The notes below the pieces were generated by a model that ran no database searches, was not told the DNA's origin, and saw nothing but the letters and a program-made list of their open reading frames with translations. This document shows, one piece after another, positions 11,281 through 24,032 of a stretch of DNA of 64,000 nt (positions within the stretch are counted from its first letter, which is position 1; every line of letters begins with the position of its first letter). Position numbers and translations under genes: made by a program. The stretch spans positions 54,426,803 through 54,490,802 of the forward strand of contig OX457031.1 in NCBI GenBank assembly GCA_949752745.1, given 5' to 3'. This stretch comes from Protula sp. h YS-2021. Taxonomy: Eukaryota; Annelida; Polychaeta; Sabellida; Serpulidae.

Positions 11281-12969
11281 GAAAAAAGCCAATATCTAAT
11301 TTCTAAAACCTAAAGTATATTTTGAACGAATTTTAAACAAAACAAATATATCTATATGCAGAGCTTTAGAAAAAAATAGATCAGTTTATATAGTTGACTT
11401 TATTTTCTTTTTTTCTGCGCCTTTTTTCTGTCTGCAACCCCTGCTAATATACTATTTTTGTATAACGTTCATTCTTATTGTCAACTGCTAAATTGAAACT
11501 TAAGTTCAGTTGATAAGAAAGTATTTGACCAAGGTATAAAAAAGCGCTTGTTCTCCTTAACAGCATAAACAAATTGTCACTATGTTTGCGTTGCAGGTAT
11601 AACTTGTTATGTATGAGTTTAAAGTATATACTGGAATAAAGTGATAATAATAAAAGTTCGAACTTTAATTTAAAAATTATAAATTATAAATTGTAAACGG
11701 ACTGAAACACGGACGGCAAATATGAGAATTTCAGGAGCGCGCAAGTTGTTTCCTACATACTTTTGAATAACATTTATCGAAATCGACTTCATACATATCC
11801 TGCGGTACCGAATGACCCAATGATTATCTACGGCTCCTCGAAATAAAAAATTAGAAAATGCTTGAAAAATAAAATACGTTAAAATCCTTTTTTCTATAGC
11901 AAATTTCTTAAGCATTCTTAGGGTCAAATCATTGACGTATGCCTTCAGAATGCTGCGTCACATGGAAATGTTTGGAATTGGCATTAAAGGGGTCCAGCCT
12001 AAAAACGAACGAGCTTGGTATTTTTTGTAAAATAATGCAGTCTGAAAAACTGAACACCGATTGAGGGGGAAGAGGGGGTGGAGGATATTTTAAATTACCT
12101 ATAGGATGCATGAGAAACTAGACCGCTTTCGCTACCGGGTATAGTGAGACATAGGAATACTATCCTGCAATATCATTGGTTTAAACAGTGACTTTAAGAA
12201 CTATTTGGCTTCCAAATTCTAATTAAAATTGGGTCCTTGAGTTGGAAAGTTGGAATACTTGGTAAAACAAATATTCTAGACTTTTTGTGGTGTGAATGGA
12301 TCTATGCACGCTATTGCCAGATAACTTAATGATATAAATTTTTTTTCTCGTTAAATTATGTACCAATTATTATTTCTAAAAAAAAATCAGATGCAGTCTG
12401 CTATGCCAGCCATGCGTCAGCAGTGATCCAGGCCGGTACGAGCGCATTGTTTTCGCCAAGGAGCGCGTTTTCTCTGCTGTAATAAAAGGGCACTTTGTGT
12501 CACCGGGCGGCATTAGTCCCTGGCCGGCGGAATTCTGATGGGATATTAAACCTCAGTTCTTATATGTTAACATTTCTCCACCGAATGGGTTAAATTTAGC
12601 TTTACAATTGTCAAAATCAAAAACAGTCGAAAAAGGAGGTTATTATGACGTAACACAAGAAAATAAGAGGTCACTGTGGTCACTAAGACATATATATCAT
12701 GGCGCATTCTGACCCGAAGCTGCAACCATTTTCGAAATATTTAGCTTCAAAGATTTCAGAATGTGTGGAAGTTGCGGTGAATCCAGATTTTAATATCCTC
12801 AGCTAAGGGTTTCGATGTTGTGCGTAAACCAACACTGTTCTCTTCACGCTAATCCTGCACGACTTTGAACACCAAGCTTTAGAATTTGGTTCTGCGGTCC
12901 TAAGTGCAAAATAATTACAATATATTCATCGAAAGAGGTTCGCAAGTTTTTCATAACAAAGGTAGGGTC
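11281..12969. other. Intergenic with one dispersed repeat
   Basis: I see no gene. The segment at about 11715-11830 is a diverged copy of 49900-50005. The rest is AT-rich unique sequence. Confidence 0.5.
11715..11830 (+). repeat. Dispersed repeat, copy 1 (pair with 49900-50005)
   Basis: Shares GAATTTCAGGAGCGCG, GACTTCATACATATCCTGCG and a GGATGAC/GAATGAC word in the same order with 49900-50005. A shorter related piece is at 19345-19395. Confidence 0.75.
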
Positions 12970-13325
12970 GAGACCCCTGGTCACCAAAGTACTCTGGTCA
13001 CCCCAGACCAGTGGTCGCCTCAGACCCCTGGTCGCCCCTGACCCCTAGTCACCCAAGACCCCTAGTCATCCCAGACCTCTGGACACCCCAGACTCCTCTC
13101 CACCCCAGATCCCTGGTCGCCCAAGACCCCTGGTCGCCCCAGACCCCTGTTCTCCCCAAACCTCTGGTCACTCCAGACCCCTGCTCACCCCGTATCCCTG
13201 GCCACCCCAGACCCCTGGTCACCCCAGACACCTGTTCTCCCCAGAACCCTGGCCGCCCCAGATCCCAGGTCAAATCCAAGACCCCTGGTGGCCTAAGACC
13301 CCCGGTCACCCCAGAACCCTGGTCA
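12970..13325. repeat. 17-bp minisatellite
   Basis: About 20 units of GACCCCTGGTCACCCCA with scattered substitutions. The period is 17 bp, so the apparent proline-rich open frames on both strands come from the repeat. Confidence 0.9.
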
Positions 13326-13924
13326 TGGGCACTTACATAGCTGTAAGGACATGCTTTACGTTGGTCAGACGCTCAGCAAAAAACCACTCGAGCAGGAGAA
13401 TTGATCCTCAGGAAACCCCTCCAGCAGCCTGTAGCATGTTTACCATGAGCCTGAAAGGTGAGTATGAACCTGCCCAGGTATAAGGTAGGGTAGGCTCAGT
13501 CAAAACGCTATGGTGGTTTTATTTTTATTTCTAGATTTTTTCTATATTTTATTATGAATTAGATATACACACTACCAGAATGCCGATTTTGCTAGAAAGG
13601 GGGATTTTTTCATTTAGTGCTACGCGTTTGCAGCCAAGGGGCTTCTTTCCGAAATGTGCTCCGCGTTTGGTTGACAAGGGGTATTATTTCAACAACGCAT
13701 GGTAACCAATTTCCACGTGAGTGGTGCCTTTGAAAATTTAGTGTAAGAAAAACCCAGCTACAACATGCTACAGTGGATAATTCTATATATCAGACAGAGT
13801 AAAAACCTATCATGTTTGACTTGTCTGATAAAGGAAGCTCGAATAAAGAGTAAGATGCATAGTTTTAAATGTTAATGTCAAGAAATATAGAAATAACTGT
13901 GTAAGTAAAAATGAATTCGAGATA

Positions 13925-14760
13925 ATGTTCACTTCCGGTTTTAGACTTTGACTATGACCAAGGGGGTCGAGGTCACCGAGGTATCTCTTACATATTGTCT
14001 GTTAGGCCCAAAGGGTCGAAATTAAGCTGTAACCATTTTCGAGATAATTGTCAACTTGTAAGGTCGAGGTCACCGAGGTACCTCTTGCGTATAGTTCTTT
14101 TATCCCCAAAGGTCGAAAATAAGCTCAAAATCGCTCTATCTCTATCCGTTTTTTTTGAGATAATGGTCAACTTCCGGTTTTTTACTTTACCTATGACCGA
14201 GTAGGTCAAGGTCACCGAAGTACCTCTTACATATAGTCTTTTAGGCCCAAAGGGTCGAAAATAAGCTCAAAATCGCTATATCTCTAACCGTTTTCGAGAT
14301 AATGGTCAATCGTTGTCTAAGCCCATGGTAAACAAAATACGGATATCACGACGTCACCGTCTGTCAGTCAACCAAATTTCATCACTCTTCAGCAATTGGG
14401 AGAAACCCAAATTCTGCTGTTAACTTCAGCTTGCACACACTTACTGTAATCGCTCTCATTGTTGAGAGTCGGGCGATATGTCTGTGCGGATAGCATAACC
14501 GTTCCTCTAAGTGCGAAAGCAAAGATTTGCCTGCCTTTTAATGGTCGTAAGTGGCAAAAATGTCCATTTTTATATGTTAAATGTTAATGATTTTTTTAAA
14601 ATATTGAGCTGGAACTACTACACATCTCACATTATGTCTCTGTCAGATTAAGTGGTCCTAGCCCTAGAAGTCTCAGTTCGCATGACACAGTTGTGTGGAA
14701 AAAAGGAAACATACGAAAACACTAAACTGGGGGATTGAAAATCCCCAAGCGTAATCCACG
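13925..14760 (+). repeat. Dispersed element of unknown type, copy 1
   Basis: Starts with three tandem units of about 120-145 bp containing AAGGTCACCGAGGTATCTCTTACATA, then TAATCGCTCTCATTG, a poly-T stretch and a CCTAG/AACAGTCTCAG block. The same blocks occur in the same order at 46590-47120, so this is an old interspersed repeat. No protein motif is visible. Confidence 0.75.
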
Positions 14761-17700
14761 GGCTTTGGGTAGCAAAAAAACATTTTCGATAATGTTTTTT
14801 TTTCATCTTTCATTTTTCACATGCGTCAAAGAGTCGTTTCCTGACTTATGAAACACACTGTACATAAATGCCAGGGCACATTCTACGTTGGTCAGGATTG
14901 CAGTACGGGGTTTTAAAACACGTTGCTCAAACAGCTATTTGTGCGAAAGACGACAGGGTTCAAATTAAAATAAAAAAGGTACCCACCTGTTTGTCATTGC
15001 ATGCTGTAGTGACATCTAAAAGTGTGTGATCAACTTAATGATTTAATTTAATTTTCTACGGACTGTATAATGTACAATAGCTAAAATAGCGCCAAATGTG
15101 TTTGTGTTTTAGTCAGTCCGACTTGTAAACCCTCCCTGAAATAGAGGCTCACATTCCTTTTGTATGAGATACAATCTTTTCTTGTATTCGTTCCATGCAA
15201 AATCTAATGTTAAGCCATTGCGACTATTGAAAATGACAATGTTTTATAATTTTTTGGCTAATATTTCACAAAGATTTAGTTAGTTCGACGGGCAAACAGT
15301 GTTTATTTATGTGCACATGCACAGTACAACAGACAACAATTCCAGAAAAAATGCCTTGGGTCAACTAGAACGTTGAAGAAGCAAAAATCGAGGTATTATA
15401 AAAACCTTTTTTTAAACGAAAGAGTGCCTCGTAAAATTTAAAAACATAACCCGAAGCAGAAACATCTGATCATAAATTTCTCTTTTTTGGCATAACAATG
15501 ACAAATGTATTCAGTTCAGTTATAAAAAAGAACCTACTTCTCAAAGCGAAATATTGAACACTTGCCCAAACAATAATATTTTTAGAAAATCACTCTCCCT
15601 TCGAGTAGAATCTTAAAAACTTTTCAGCCTGATTTTGGCTTGCTTTTCTTTACAAACAATTTTTTTTCTGATTCTGAAATCTTTTCAGGAAACTTTTTGA
15701 CCTTGGACCAGTATGGTCAGAGGAATAGTAAAGACAAACTGAATGACCAGTAAAGAATGAAAAAGGTCCAAAAACATTGGCCCCATACAATTTCATTATG
15801 CCCTTTGCAAGCTTCGACTTGCCAAGTGTAAAATACACAACGATCAACACTATAAAATATTTATAAAACATCTATCAAATTGAAATCAATATATGTTCTT
15901 ATTGTGAATCAAAGCAGCCTGTTTTTACAGGAGTTTTTATCTCTGAACTAAACTTCTGCTTAACTGTCTAAACAATCTTTAAAGCAGTTTTTTCTTGTTA
16001 TTCATTTTAATGATTATACTTAGGGTCCGTTTTTTGTGTGACAAGCAGTCAAAGATAAGTGTTGTGGCATACACTTTTTCTTAAACTCCAAACTTCGCAT
16101 TAATTTGCGCTAATGAGTTTTTGATTGTAAACGACACATGTAAAATAAATCTTGGACAGGTATTGTGTGGTCGATGTGCTGGCAGTTATAATTAAAAACT
16201 TGTTCATTTCGCCATATACTAGAAATACAGAGTGGCAGCAGTAGCGTCAACAGGTACCCATACCAAAATCTGATCAAAAACGATATATTCTAAATATGCT
16301 ACAAATATACCGTCTAAACAGAAAAGGAATAAAATGATGGAAGGAAACGACAGCAATGCCTCAGCTTTTTTGTAGTACTTTCCGCATTGTGTCTAAGATG
16401 ACTACAAAAAACACATCTCTAGTACAGTTAACACACAAAGGTTCTGCATGCAACCGAAGTGGCCTCGATATTAAACTTTATAAAAAAAACTAGAACCGAA
16501 AATATAACTATAACAGAGGGCATGTTTGAGACTCTGCAACGATAAACTGCATTTTTACGCACTTTCTGTCAAATCTTTACAGTCCTACCACAGCCGATTG
16601 TTATTTACCACATGTCAAAGCACATGTATACCGGAAATGACCGCAGCGTTTTGAATTACTTTAATGGTGTAACACTTTAGATCATTGATGACGGTTAGAA
16701 AAGGCATTTCGCGCCGGAAAACTTTTTTCAAACAAGTTGAGGCAGAAGCAGACACATGAAATACCAACAGTCTAGTAATTTGATATTATTGACACGAGGA
16801 AAAAGTAAATATATCAACCAGCGTTAAAACCTATTCAATAACAATTCAAGAAAGACTCTAGAAGTTACTCAAGCTTTAATTTCTTCCGCATGGAAGGCAT
16901 GTGTTTAAGTATTACTCTTGAATCTTGATATCAAGTATTTTTTTAACTTCCGGATCATAGAAATTTTGTACAACCGATAGCCTATAGATATCTTGTTATT
17001 TGCTCAAACATTTTCATATCTGGCCAGGCCAGTCTAATAGTTCGGTGACCCTACCGTTGGAGAAAAAAAGATTATTTTCTTCGTCTTATGAAAATAGTTT
17101 TTTTTCGAATGGTAATAATGAGCCTATTAAATAGATGTAAGAGAAAAGTCAGATTCTTGTGGGGATGTTTTTCTGATGGGGCATGGTCTATATTTATGGC
17201 TTTCCACAGTTTATCGTCACTGTCAACAGTGAAATTAGTACTGTTAATTTAAGCGGCACATTACTGTTTTGAAAACACAAAGGTGTAAAAAGTAAATGGT
17301 CGTTTCTTACCTGGCTACATATGTTGTAGACTCGTATCAATAACAACTACACCAGTGGTGGCGACGAAGCCCTATTAAAAATGACTTTATTCCATATTAG
17401 TCAAACAGACAGTTCGATTTCGTCAGACGGTTGACAGTTTTATTCGATTTTCAAGTATAAATAGGACCTATTTTCCGATATGTATTAGTTTTGGGATTTT
17501 ATGGAAACACGAATGGATATGTTTTTGGTTCTAGCAATAAGTACTCATATTTTCTAGTTATCTCCTATTTGCCGATTAATGCGATATTGAGTTTCCTTCG
17601 TGTGAGACAAATGACACTCTCGGAATCCGGTGAGGCCAACAAAGTACACCTATTTTCACACTTGCCAGAGCTTTGCAAAAGATATTGTCCGGTAGCATTT

Positions 17701-17854
17701 TTTATCTAATTTTTATATATGACACTCATTTGCTTATCACTCACTCACGAAATTTTCATCAACTGAATGTCTGTTTCTTCTCCTATATCATGTATACAAA
17801 ATACCCAGTTGACCTAGAATATTTACAAGGTTAAGACTGACCGACTTTAATTCG
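14761..17854. other. Long intergenic stretch, nothing recognised
   Basis: About 3.1 kb of AT-rich sequence. Short open frames at 15650-15871 and 17491-17709 show no family motif and no convincing splice context. I see no repeats or mobile element ends. Confidence 0.5.
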
Positions 17855-18290
17855 TTCTTTGATTAGCTGGCACCGAGGAATTATCGAGGAGCACGGGACT
17901 GTGATGAGGCTTATGATTGGCTGGCACCGACGAATTATCGAGGAGCACGGGACTGTGATGAGGTTCATGATTGCCTGGTACCGACGAATTATCGATGAGC
18001 ACTGGACTGTGATGAGGCTTATGATTGGCTGGCACCGACGAATTATCGAGGAGCACGGGACTGTGATGAGGCTTATGACTGACTGGCACCGACGAATTAT
18101 CGAGGAGCACTGGACTGTGATGAGGCTCATGATTGCCTGGTACCGACGAATTATAGAGGAGCACGGGACTGTGATGAGGCTTATGATTGACTGGCACCGA
18201 CGAATTATCGATGAGCACGGGACTGTGATGAAGCTTATGATTGGTTGGCACCGACGAATTATCGAGGAGCACGGGGCTGTGATTAAGCAT
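17855..18290. repeat. 54-bp tandem repeat, about 8 copies
   Basis: The unit contains GAATTATCGAGGAGCACGGG and a GTGATGAGGCTTATGATTGG word, with an exact 54-bp period. Since 54 is divisible by three and the unit lacks stops in several frames, an 18-residue repeat can be read on the plus strand and others on the minus strand. Changes between units include synonymous-looking and non-synonymous ones, with no clear coding bias. Confidence 0.95.
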
Positions 18291-18489
18291 ATATGTATTT
18301 TATCGTGCTTTATGTTAATGTTTTGATGCTCCATGTTTACTTGACACAGGACTTAGTTAAATGCTGTTATGTTATTTGAAGATTTCAAAGTAAATATTTA
18401 TTCAGTGTTAACCGGAAGTCGATAGATAGTACCGTTACTTATCAATTTACTGTTAGATAAGACCTGAAGCAAAACAGGTAGTGACTATT

Positions 18490-18490
<1 letters not shown>

Positions 18491-18548
<58 letters not shown>
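18491..18548. repeat. (ATT)n microsatellite
   Basis: About 19 uninterrupted ATT units. Confidence 0.98.
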
Positions 18549-18549
<1 letters not shown>

Positions 18550-21523
18550 GTTCGTTTTCCTAGTCACTCACCTGGTGCATAGCACCATAAAGTGCCAATA
18601 TAACTTTAAAATAGCAGGAGTGCAGCTAAATTGCCCTGGGTACCATGCATAGCTTGAGTTGCTTTGACATCACAAAAACAATGCTTAATATAACCGTAAC
18701 AAATGCATTCACCTGCGGCACACTCGTTCGGCTCAAAACCATGCATGGCTGTTAAGATTGTCTCTGCTGTCTGTTGAATAGGTCTTGAATGAAAATGTAA
18801 AATTGTTAAATTGACTCCAATAACTGCATTAAAATTAATTTGTGTTCAATATGGTTGAAACGTAAGGAAATTATGTTTGCAGTGTATTCCGTTAGCACAG
18901 ATGATCTATGGCTACATTGGCTATACCCACTTTGTCTGTCTGTTCGTTCGTCTCTACAGGAACTGTAAATGCTACTTCTCCTACATTATGCTTTCGATTG
19001 GAATAAAATTTGGTGGAAATATGGTCCACTCTCCCCAAGTTTTCATGCAATTTGCATCCTGACATTACTTTGACAAAGTACGGATTCGTATTTTTTAAGC
19101 CTTCAAGGTAATGATTGTGGACTTCCAAGTGTAAATTTCGCTACTTGGTAACGAAAATTTTCTAGTTGTTATTTCATTATCAAAGTTGATTTGTTTTTTA
19201 CGCACCACCTTTCTCTGTTCACGAAGTCTGTTAAGTAATTCCATTTTATGGCCATAACTCAAACTATCAAAGTTAAAAATGACACCAACTGGATCATTTC
19301 CTTGTGTTTAACTTATTATTCAGTTATAATGGTGATGCTTGGAAATCGACTTGGCTTATTCTGCGAAACCGGATGACCCAAAGATGGATACTTTGTTGGA
19401 GGGTTACTACACTATAATTGTCGACATCAAAATAGCGATTGCAATTGTTATTGTTCCGAGGTCTAAATATCTTCGCTTCCCCATGTCGGTGCAACATTTG
19501 ACGATAGACGTTATGTTGCCTTCCATTTGCAGCCTTTACGAAACATTGATTAGATATTGCATTAGCGCCGTCTATTCTACGTCGTCATTTTAAGGCAAAT
19601 TTGTTCAATAGTTTGCTGGTCTCCTGGAAGGAAACACCTTAATTTCTCACATTTAGAGAACAATAAAATCTGGTAATTTTCCAAGAGCTTCAAATAGCAA
19701 AAGATAAAATTCCCGCTCTAGAAAATTGAAATATATTTATACTTTTTTCATTTTCATTTTCACTTTGAAGTTCCTGATATTTAGTCACAAATTACCTGGT
19801 GCATAGGTGATGATGCAAAACATAAAAGATTGTACGTGGCAAGGAAAATGACGGGGTAATGGGTCGGCTGCCTTTTTCTGTACATGAAAAGAATGGTGAA
19901 TTTAATTCTCAGACGTGCTTCTATGTATAATGGGTTATACAGCGGGGTGCATTTAAACTAAACAATTCTGTTTTACTTAGTCTTTGCATAACATGAATCT
20001 GCATAACGTGTTTATTGTTATTTATATTCTACATTGTAGCCATAGTCACTTTCAGTGCCATGCAGAAGGCATGTACTTTAAAGGTAGGAGGACGCAAAGA
20101 GGACAGTGTGTCTTGGAGTGAGCATGTCACGGTCAAGGCCACAAATGCTACCTACAGGGGGTCTAAAATTCTGTAGTTTTGGGTGTCGGGGTCATGGTTA
20201 CGCCTTGCCACAATTTGGCAAGCAACCATATGGAAGATTTACTTAACGAAATAAAAGTGCGCAATGGTGGAAACTGTGGAGTTGAATGTGGGTGGAGGAG
20301 GCTTTGATCTAGAAAGTGATGATGTTTTCCCCATGAACTGATGTCTGCAAAACTGATTAAGCCAGCGACAGCTTCTAAAGTTTTGTTAGCTTCTAAAACG
20401 TCCGTTTCTAGCCAAGTAGGAGACGATAATGACTACGGTTTAAATTAAAAATAGGGAGGAGGGGGAAGGGGGTTGTTGGTTTGCCACTTCTATTCATCTA
20501 CATTATCTGCACCCCCAACTTCCACTGGCCAAAATGCTTTAAATAGTTGCAAGGTTTTTCATGTGCCAATTTCAAAATTGGCACATGAAACTCAGGCTCA
20601 TTTTTTTTTACATTTTAAATAAATGTAATCAATTTTTGAAATAAAAAATAGCAACCACTTCTCCCAACTCAATCAAGGCTTGAACCTTGATGCTGTGTGG
20701 AAAAGCAAACATAACGCTTATTTACTCCACTGGAGATTCCGCGAAAATAGTACTCGTAAAAGAGAGGAAATACTGATTAAAACGTCTATCCACTCTGTGT
20801 GTATGCATGGCAGATAGATCTCTTCAGAGGTCATATGTGTTATAACAACGAAACCTTTGGTGATAAGTGGGCTATAAAAGTAATTCTCAAAGACTTGCTG
20901 GCTTGTTGGAAAACACGCCGAATTGCTACAAGGTTGACGCGATTCAGATTCGAGTGTTTCTGGCACACTTCATAGTAAAATATACTGTGAAAGGAGTTTT
21001 CTGCTAAAAGTTGCCCCCCCCCACAACTAAATTTACACAGACAGCACCCCCAGCCCCAGGGAGCGCTCAATAGTATATCTGTCATTATACATTATTGTCA
21101 TTATGCCAAATATATATAGCTTTTGGCGTGCAAAGACCTGTGAAAAATCGTAACATGAATTTTTTAAATTAAACATTACACATAACATTACACATAACAC
21201 GCCACATTTCCTATTCACTCATTAACCGATTCTCATTCGCAGATACTCAATTCTGACTGGGTAGAAGGATATCAAATAAATTTACTGTTCTGTGTTTTAC
21301 ACAGGGCGTCAAGCAAATCTATTCCACCGATTTTAGTTGGTTTTATTTCGCTGTTCAAGCATTCAAGCATTTGGTAGTATAAAAACAAGAGCTTTTTAGC
21401 TTGAGGGACACACTTATGAAGAGGTCGGCATGTATGGCGTAGCTCTTCCTCTTTCTCAGGTTTATACTATGTTTTGCCTTTTCCACTTTTTTGTTTGAAA
21501 GGTGATAGTCATGCAAATTGTGA

Positions 21524-21525
<2 letters not shown>
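18549..21525. other. Intergenic, no gene recognised
   Basis: Unique AT-rich sequence. Open frames at 18877-19062 and 19339-19593 lack recognisable motifs. One striking short palindrome lies at 20560-20587. Confidence 0.5.
20560..20587. repeat. 28-bp near-perfect palindrome
   Basis: CATGTGCCAATTT is followed after two bases by AAATTGGCACATG, a 13-bp perfect stem. It contains the CCAAT box sequence in both orientations. Confidence 0.9.

Positions 21526-21587
<62 letters not shown>
21526..21587. repeat. (TA)n microsatellite
   Basis: About 31 uninterrupted TA units. Confidence 0.98.
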
Positions 21588-21592
<5 letters not shown>

Positions 21593-22189
21593 CCCAAACC
21601 TGTATAAACATACACCACTGTGTATTATTCTTTGTTGTGAAACGGCATAAAATGTTTCAAAAGTGTGTGCTTAGCCTTAAAAACATTTTAAAAAGATGAA
21701 GGTTTTATCAAACAATCTTGTTCAAAGAATTATGTATTGATCGCTACTTTACGGATAATTTCTTATAACTTTTACAAATAAAACTTGAGAACAAAAATTG
21801 AAGATCAGTGAATTCGACGCTACTGTAAAGTAAAAGTATTATTGTAGTTATATGTAACGTAAGTGTCAGTGACGTCATGTAACGAAGCAGATACTGGCCT
21901 ATTTCGAGTCAGCATAAAGATGTCATGAACTTGCTGGGAAGATGTGGGCCTAGATACCAACATTTTCTCCATGTGGACTCAAAGTAAGCCAATATCTGTT
22001 CATTATTTCGCGTCAATGCTTGATGCCAAAACTTTATTTATTTTCAGAATGATCCCTACAAACGTAACTCACCTGATCAACAAAATAGTTTCATTAGAAA
22101 GTATATATCATCAATATTGTTTAGTTTTTTTTCTAAAAGATGATTTCAATGTAATTAATGCTCTTGTATTAGTATCACGGCTACTCATT

Positions 22190-22330
22190 CTCCGATATTC
22201 ATTCACGTTTACTTATTCAGATATACTTATCCAGGTGTACTCATTCAGGGACACTCATTTACGAACACTCATTCAGGGGCACTCATTCAATGACACTCAT
22301 TCAGGGACACTCATTCACCGATACTGATTC
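22190..22330. repeat. 14-bp degenerate tandem repeat (CACTCATTCAGGGA)
   Basis: About nine units of roughly 14 bp with TCATTC as the constant core. A related degenerate stretch followed by a GGGTAGAAGGATATCA word lies at 21205-21275, suggesting an older duplication of about 70 bp. Confidence 0.7.
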
Positions 22331-23044
22331 ACTGATACTGAATTTTAATCGGGTAGAAAGATATCATGACTGATTGTTAACACAGCTGCATGAATGCATA
22401 ACAGGTACGTATAACCCAGACAAACATTTGATAAAAAACATGACCACTTGAAGCATTGCACTCGATAATGTACTGAAAAATGCATGACACATGTAGCTTC
22501 AGAACTGACGCAGCATCCATCTTCATTATGTAAAAGCCCGTTTCTTTCTTCCTTTTTATTTCATCCCCCCCCCCAACCGCCACCACCTTACATTCAACAT
22601 CTCCACCGTTTACTCTGAAATATTTATTCCATACGCTGTCAGATAACCTCGTTATGTGCTCAATAATTTAACAGTGCTGTGAAACAAAATCCTAGGACGC
22701 ATTGGAATAGCTTAATAAATGACTTGAAAAAAGTTTATGTATGATTGCACCAAAGTACTGCTAAAATGCGCTAGTAAGATCTGTCAAATGCAGAAGAATC
22801 ATCTCAACAATCACAATAAAAAGTGAACTGTTAATTCTTAATTCTGCTTAAAACACAGCTGGGGATTTTCTATTGACTTAAGCGTGTTTCCATAGTTACG
22901 AATCCACGAATATTTTCAATCCAATAATAGACTGTCTTGAATTTCATTGCATCGGTTGTATCATTTCTTACTCAAAGGTAGGAGTGTCCTGTGTCTAAAG
23001 CGTTAGTTAACGTTGTGTAGGCTCGTCTAAAATGATGTGGGCTG

Positions 23045-23110
23045 GTTTCGAATTGGGGACCTTTTGCTTACCAAGCAAGCGTCTAAACACCATGCAGCTG
23101 AGCTAATTGA
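23045..23110 (-). repeat. tRNA-like segment, probably a SINE head
   Basis: Read on the minus strand it gives TAGCTCAGCTGCATGG (A-box/D-arm like), a 5-bp anticodon-type stem around a 7-base loop with GGT in the anticodon position, then AATTCGAAACC (B-box/T-loop like). The acceptor stem does not pair, so it is not a functional tRNA gene. Confidence 0.4.
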
Positions 23111-23369
23111 ATCAAACATTTGAAAATCTTAGTCTATTTCCAATAGTCACTAGCAAGTTCGGAACAGTTCTGATGACCTGATAAATACCACTTTTGAGGC
23201 GGAGCCGACAAAATTGTACTTATTTTCCAGAAAGATCTGTCTTGGGTAATTAAATTCATTAAATTATTGTGTAAAGTAATTAAACGTGTACATACATGCA
23301 TTAATAGGGGGAGCTGATCTTTACTGAGATAGAAGAAATGGGCAAACGCGGATTTTAGGCGGTCATATT

Positions 23370-23776
23370 AGTAGGGGGAAAGTGGGGCTATCAAAACAGG
23401 AAGTGACGTCATAATGACGTCAGGAGGTGTTTTGATAGCCCCATGGGGCTTTTAAAACAGTGACGTCATATTGACGTCATATGGACGTCATGTTGACGTC
23501 ATATTGACGTCATATGGTTGTCATATGGTTGTCATATGGACGTCATATGAACGTCATAATGACGTCAGGAGGTGTTTTGATAGCTCCAGTGAGGTCATTT
23601 TGACGTGATATAGACGTGATATAGACCTGTTATGGAGGTCATATGGAGGTCATATGGAGGTCACATGAACGTCATAATGACGTAATAGGGATAGCGGGCA
23701 GCCATTCAAACGGGCGGCCATTCAAACGACCATTCAAACGGGCGGCCATTCAAACGACCATTCAAACGGCAGACGG
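23370..23776. repeat. Polinton left terminal inverted repeat
   Basis: About 407 bp matching 43526-43827 in reverse complement. It is about 105 bp longer than its partner because of an extra block rich in GACGTCATAT near 23461-23590. It contains seven perfect TGACGTCA octamers and, at the inner end, a GGCGGCCATTCAAACG short tandem repeat. Weaker inverted homology continues inward to about 23870. Confidence 0.93.
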
Positions 23777-23888
23777 ATAGATGAGACACCTCCCCAAACG
23801 TACAAGTTCTCCATTTCATAAATAGAGACCTCATAGCTACATGGTTAGAGCTCACCTATAAGGCCCCCTTAAAGTCAAAAGGGCGTAT

Positions 23889-23918
23889 AAAAAAGGGGTA
23901 AAACCCCCCCTTTTTTTA
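23889..23918. other. Subterminal hairpin, left
   Basis: AAAAAAGGGG is followed by a short loop and CCCCTTTTTTT. It lies between the TIR and the 3' end of the outward-reading RING gene. A different hairpin occupies the equivalent place on the right (41184-41216). Confidence 0.6.
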
Positions 23919-23988
23919 GCATTTCCCACACTCTCATGCATACACATACATACTAACACCATGACACGATTAGCGCTTATTTCGTATT
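23905..23988. repeat. Inner inverted repeat, partner of 41106-41190
   Basis: AGCATTTCCCACACT, CATGCATACACATACATAC and ACCATGACACGATTAGCG all occur in reverse complement at 41106-41190, about 90% identical. This shows that the inverted repeats once reached here on both sides. Confidence 0.9.
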
Positions 23989-24032
23989 GGTGGGTGGCCC
24001 TTAGAAGGGCCGGCAGGTTTTTGCTGCCGGAC

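Noticed and set aside
17831..18334. CRISPR array from regular 54-bp spacing
   Set aside because: The units are head-to-tail tandem copies with no unique spacers, and the host is eukaryotic. The same applies to the 22-, 25-, 27-, 42- and 63-bp arrays.
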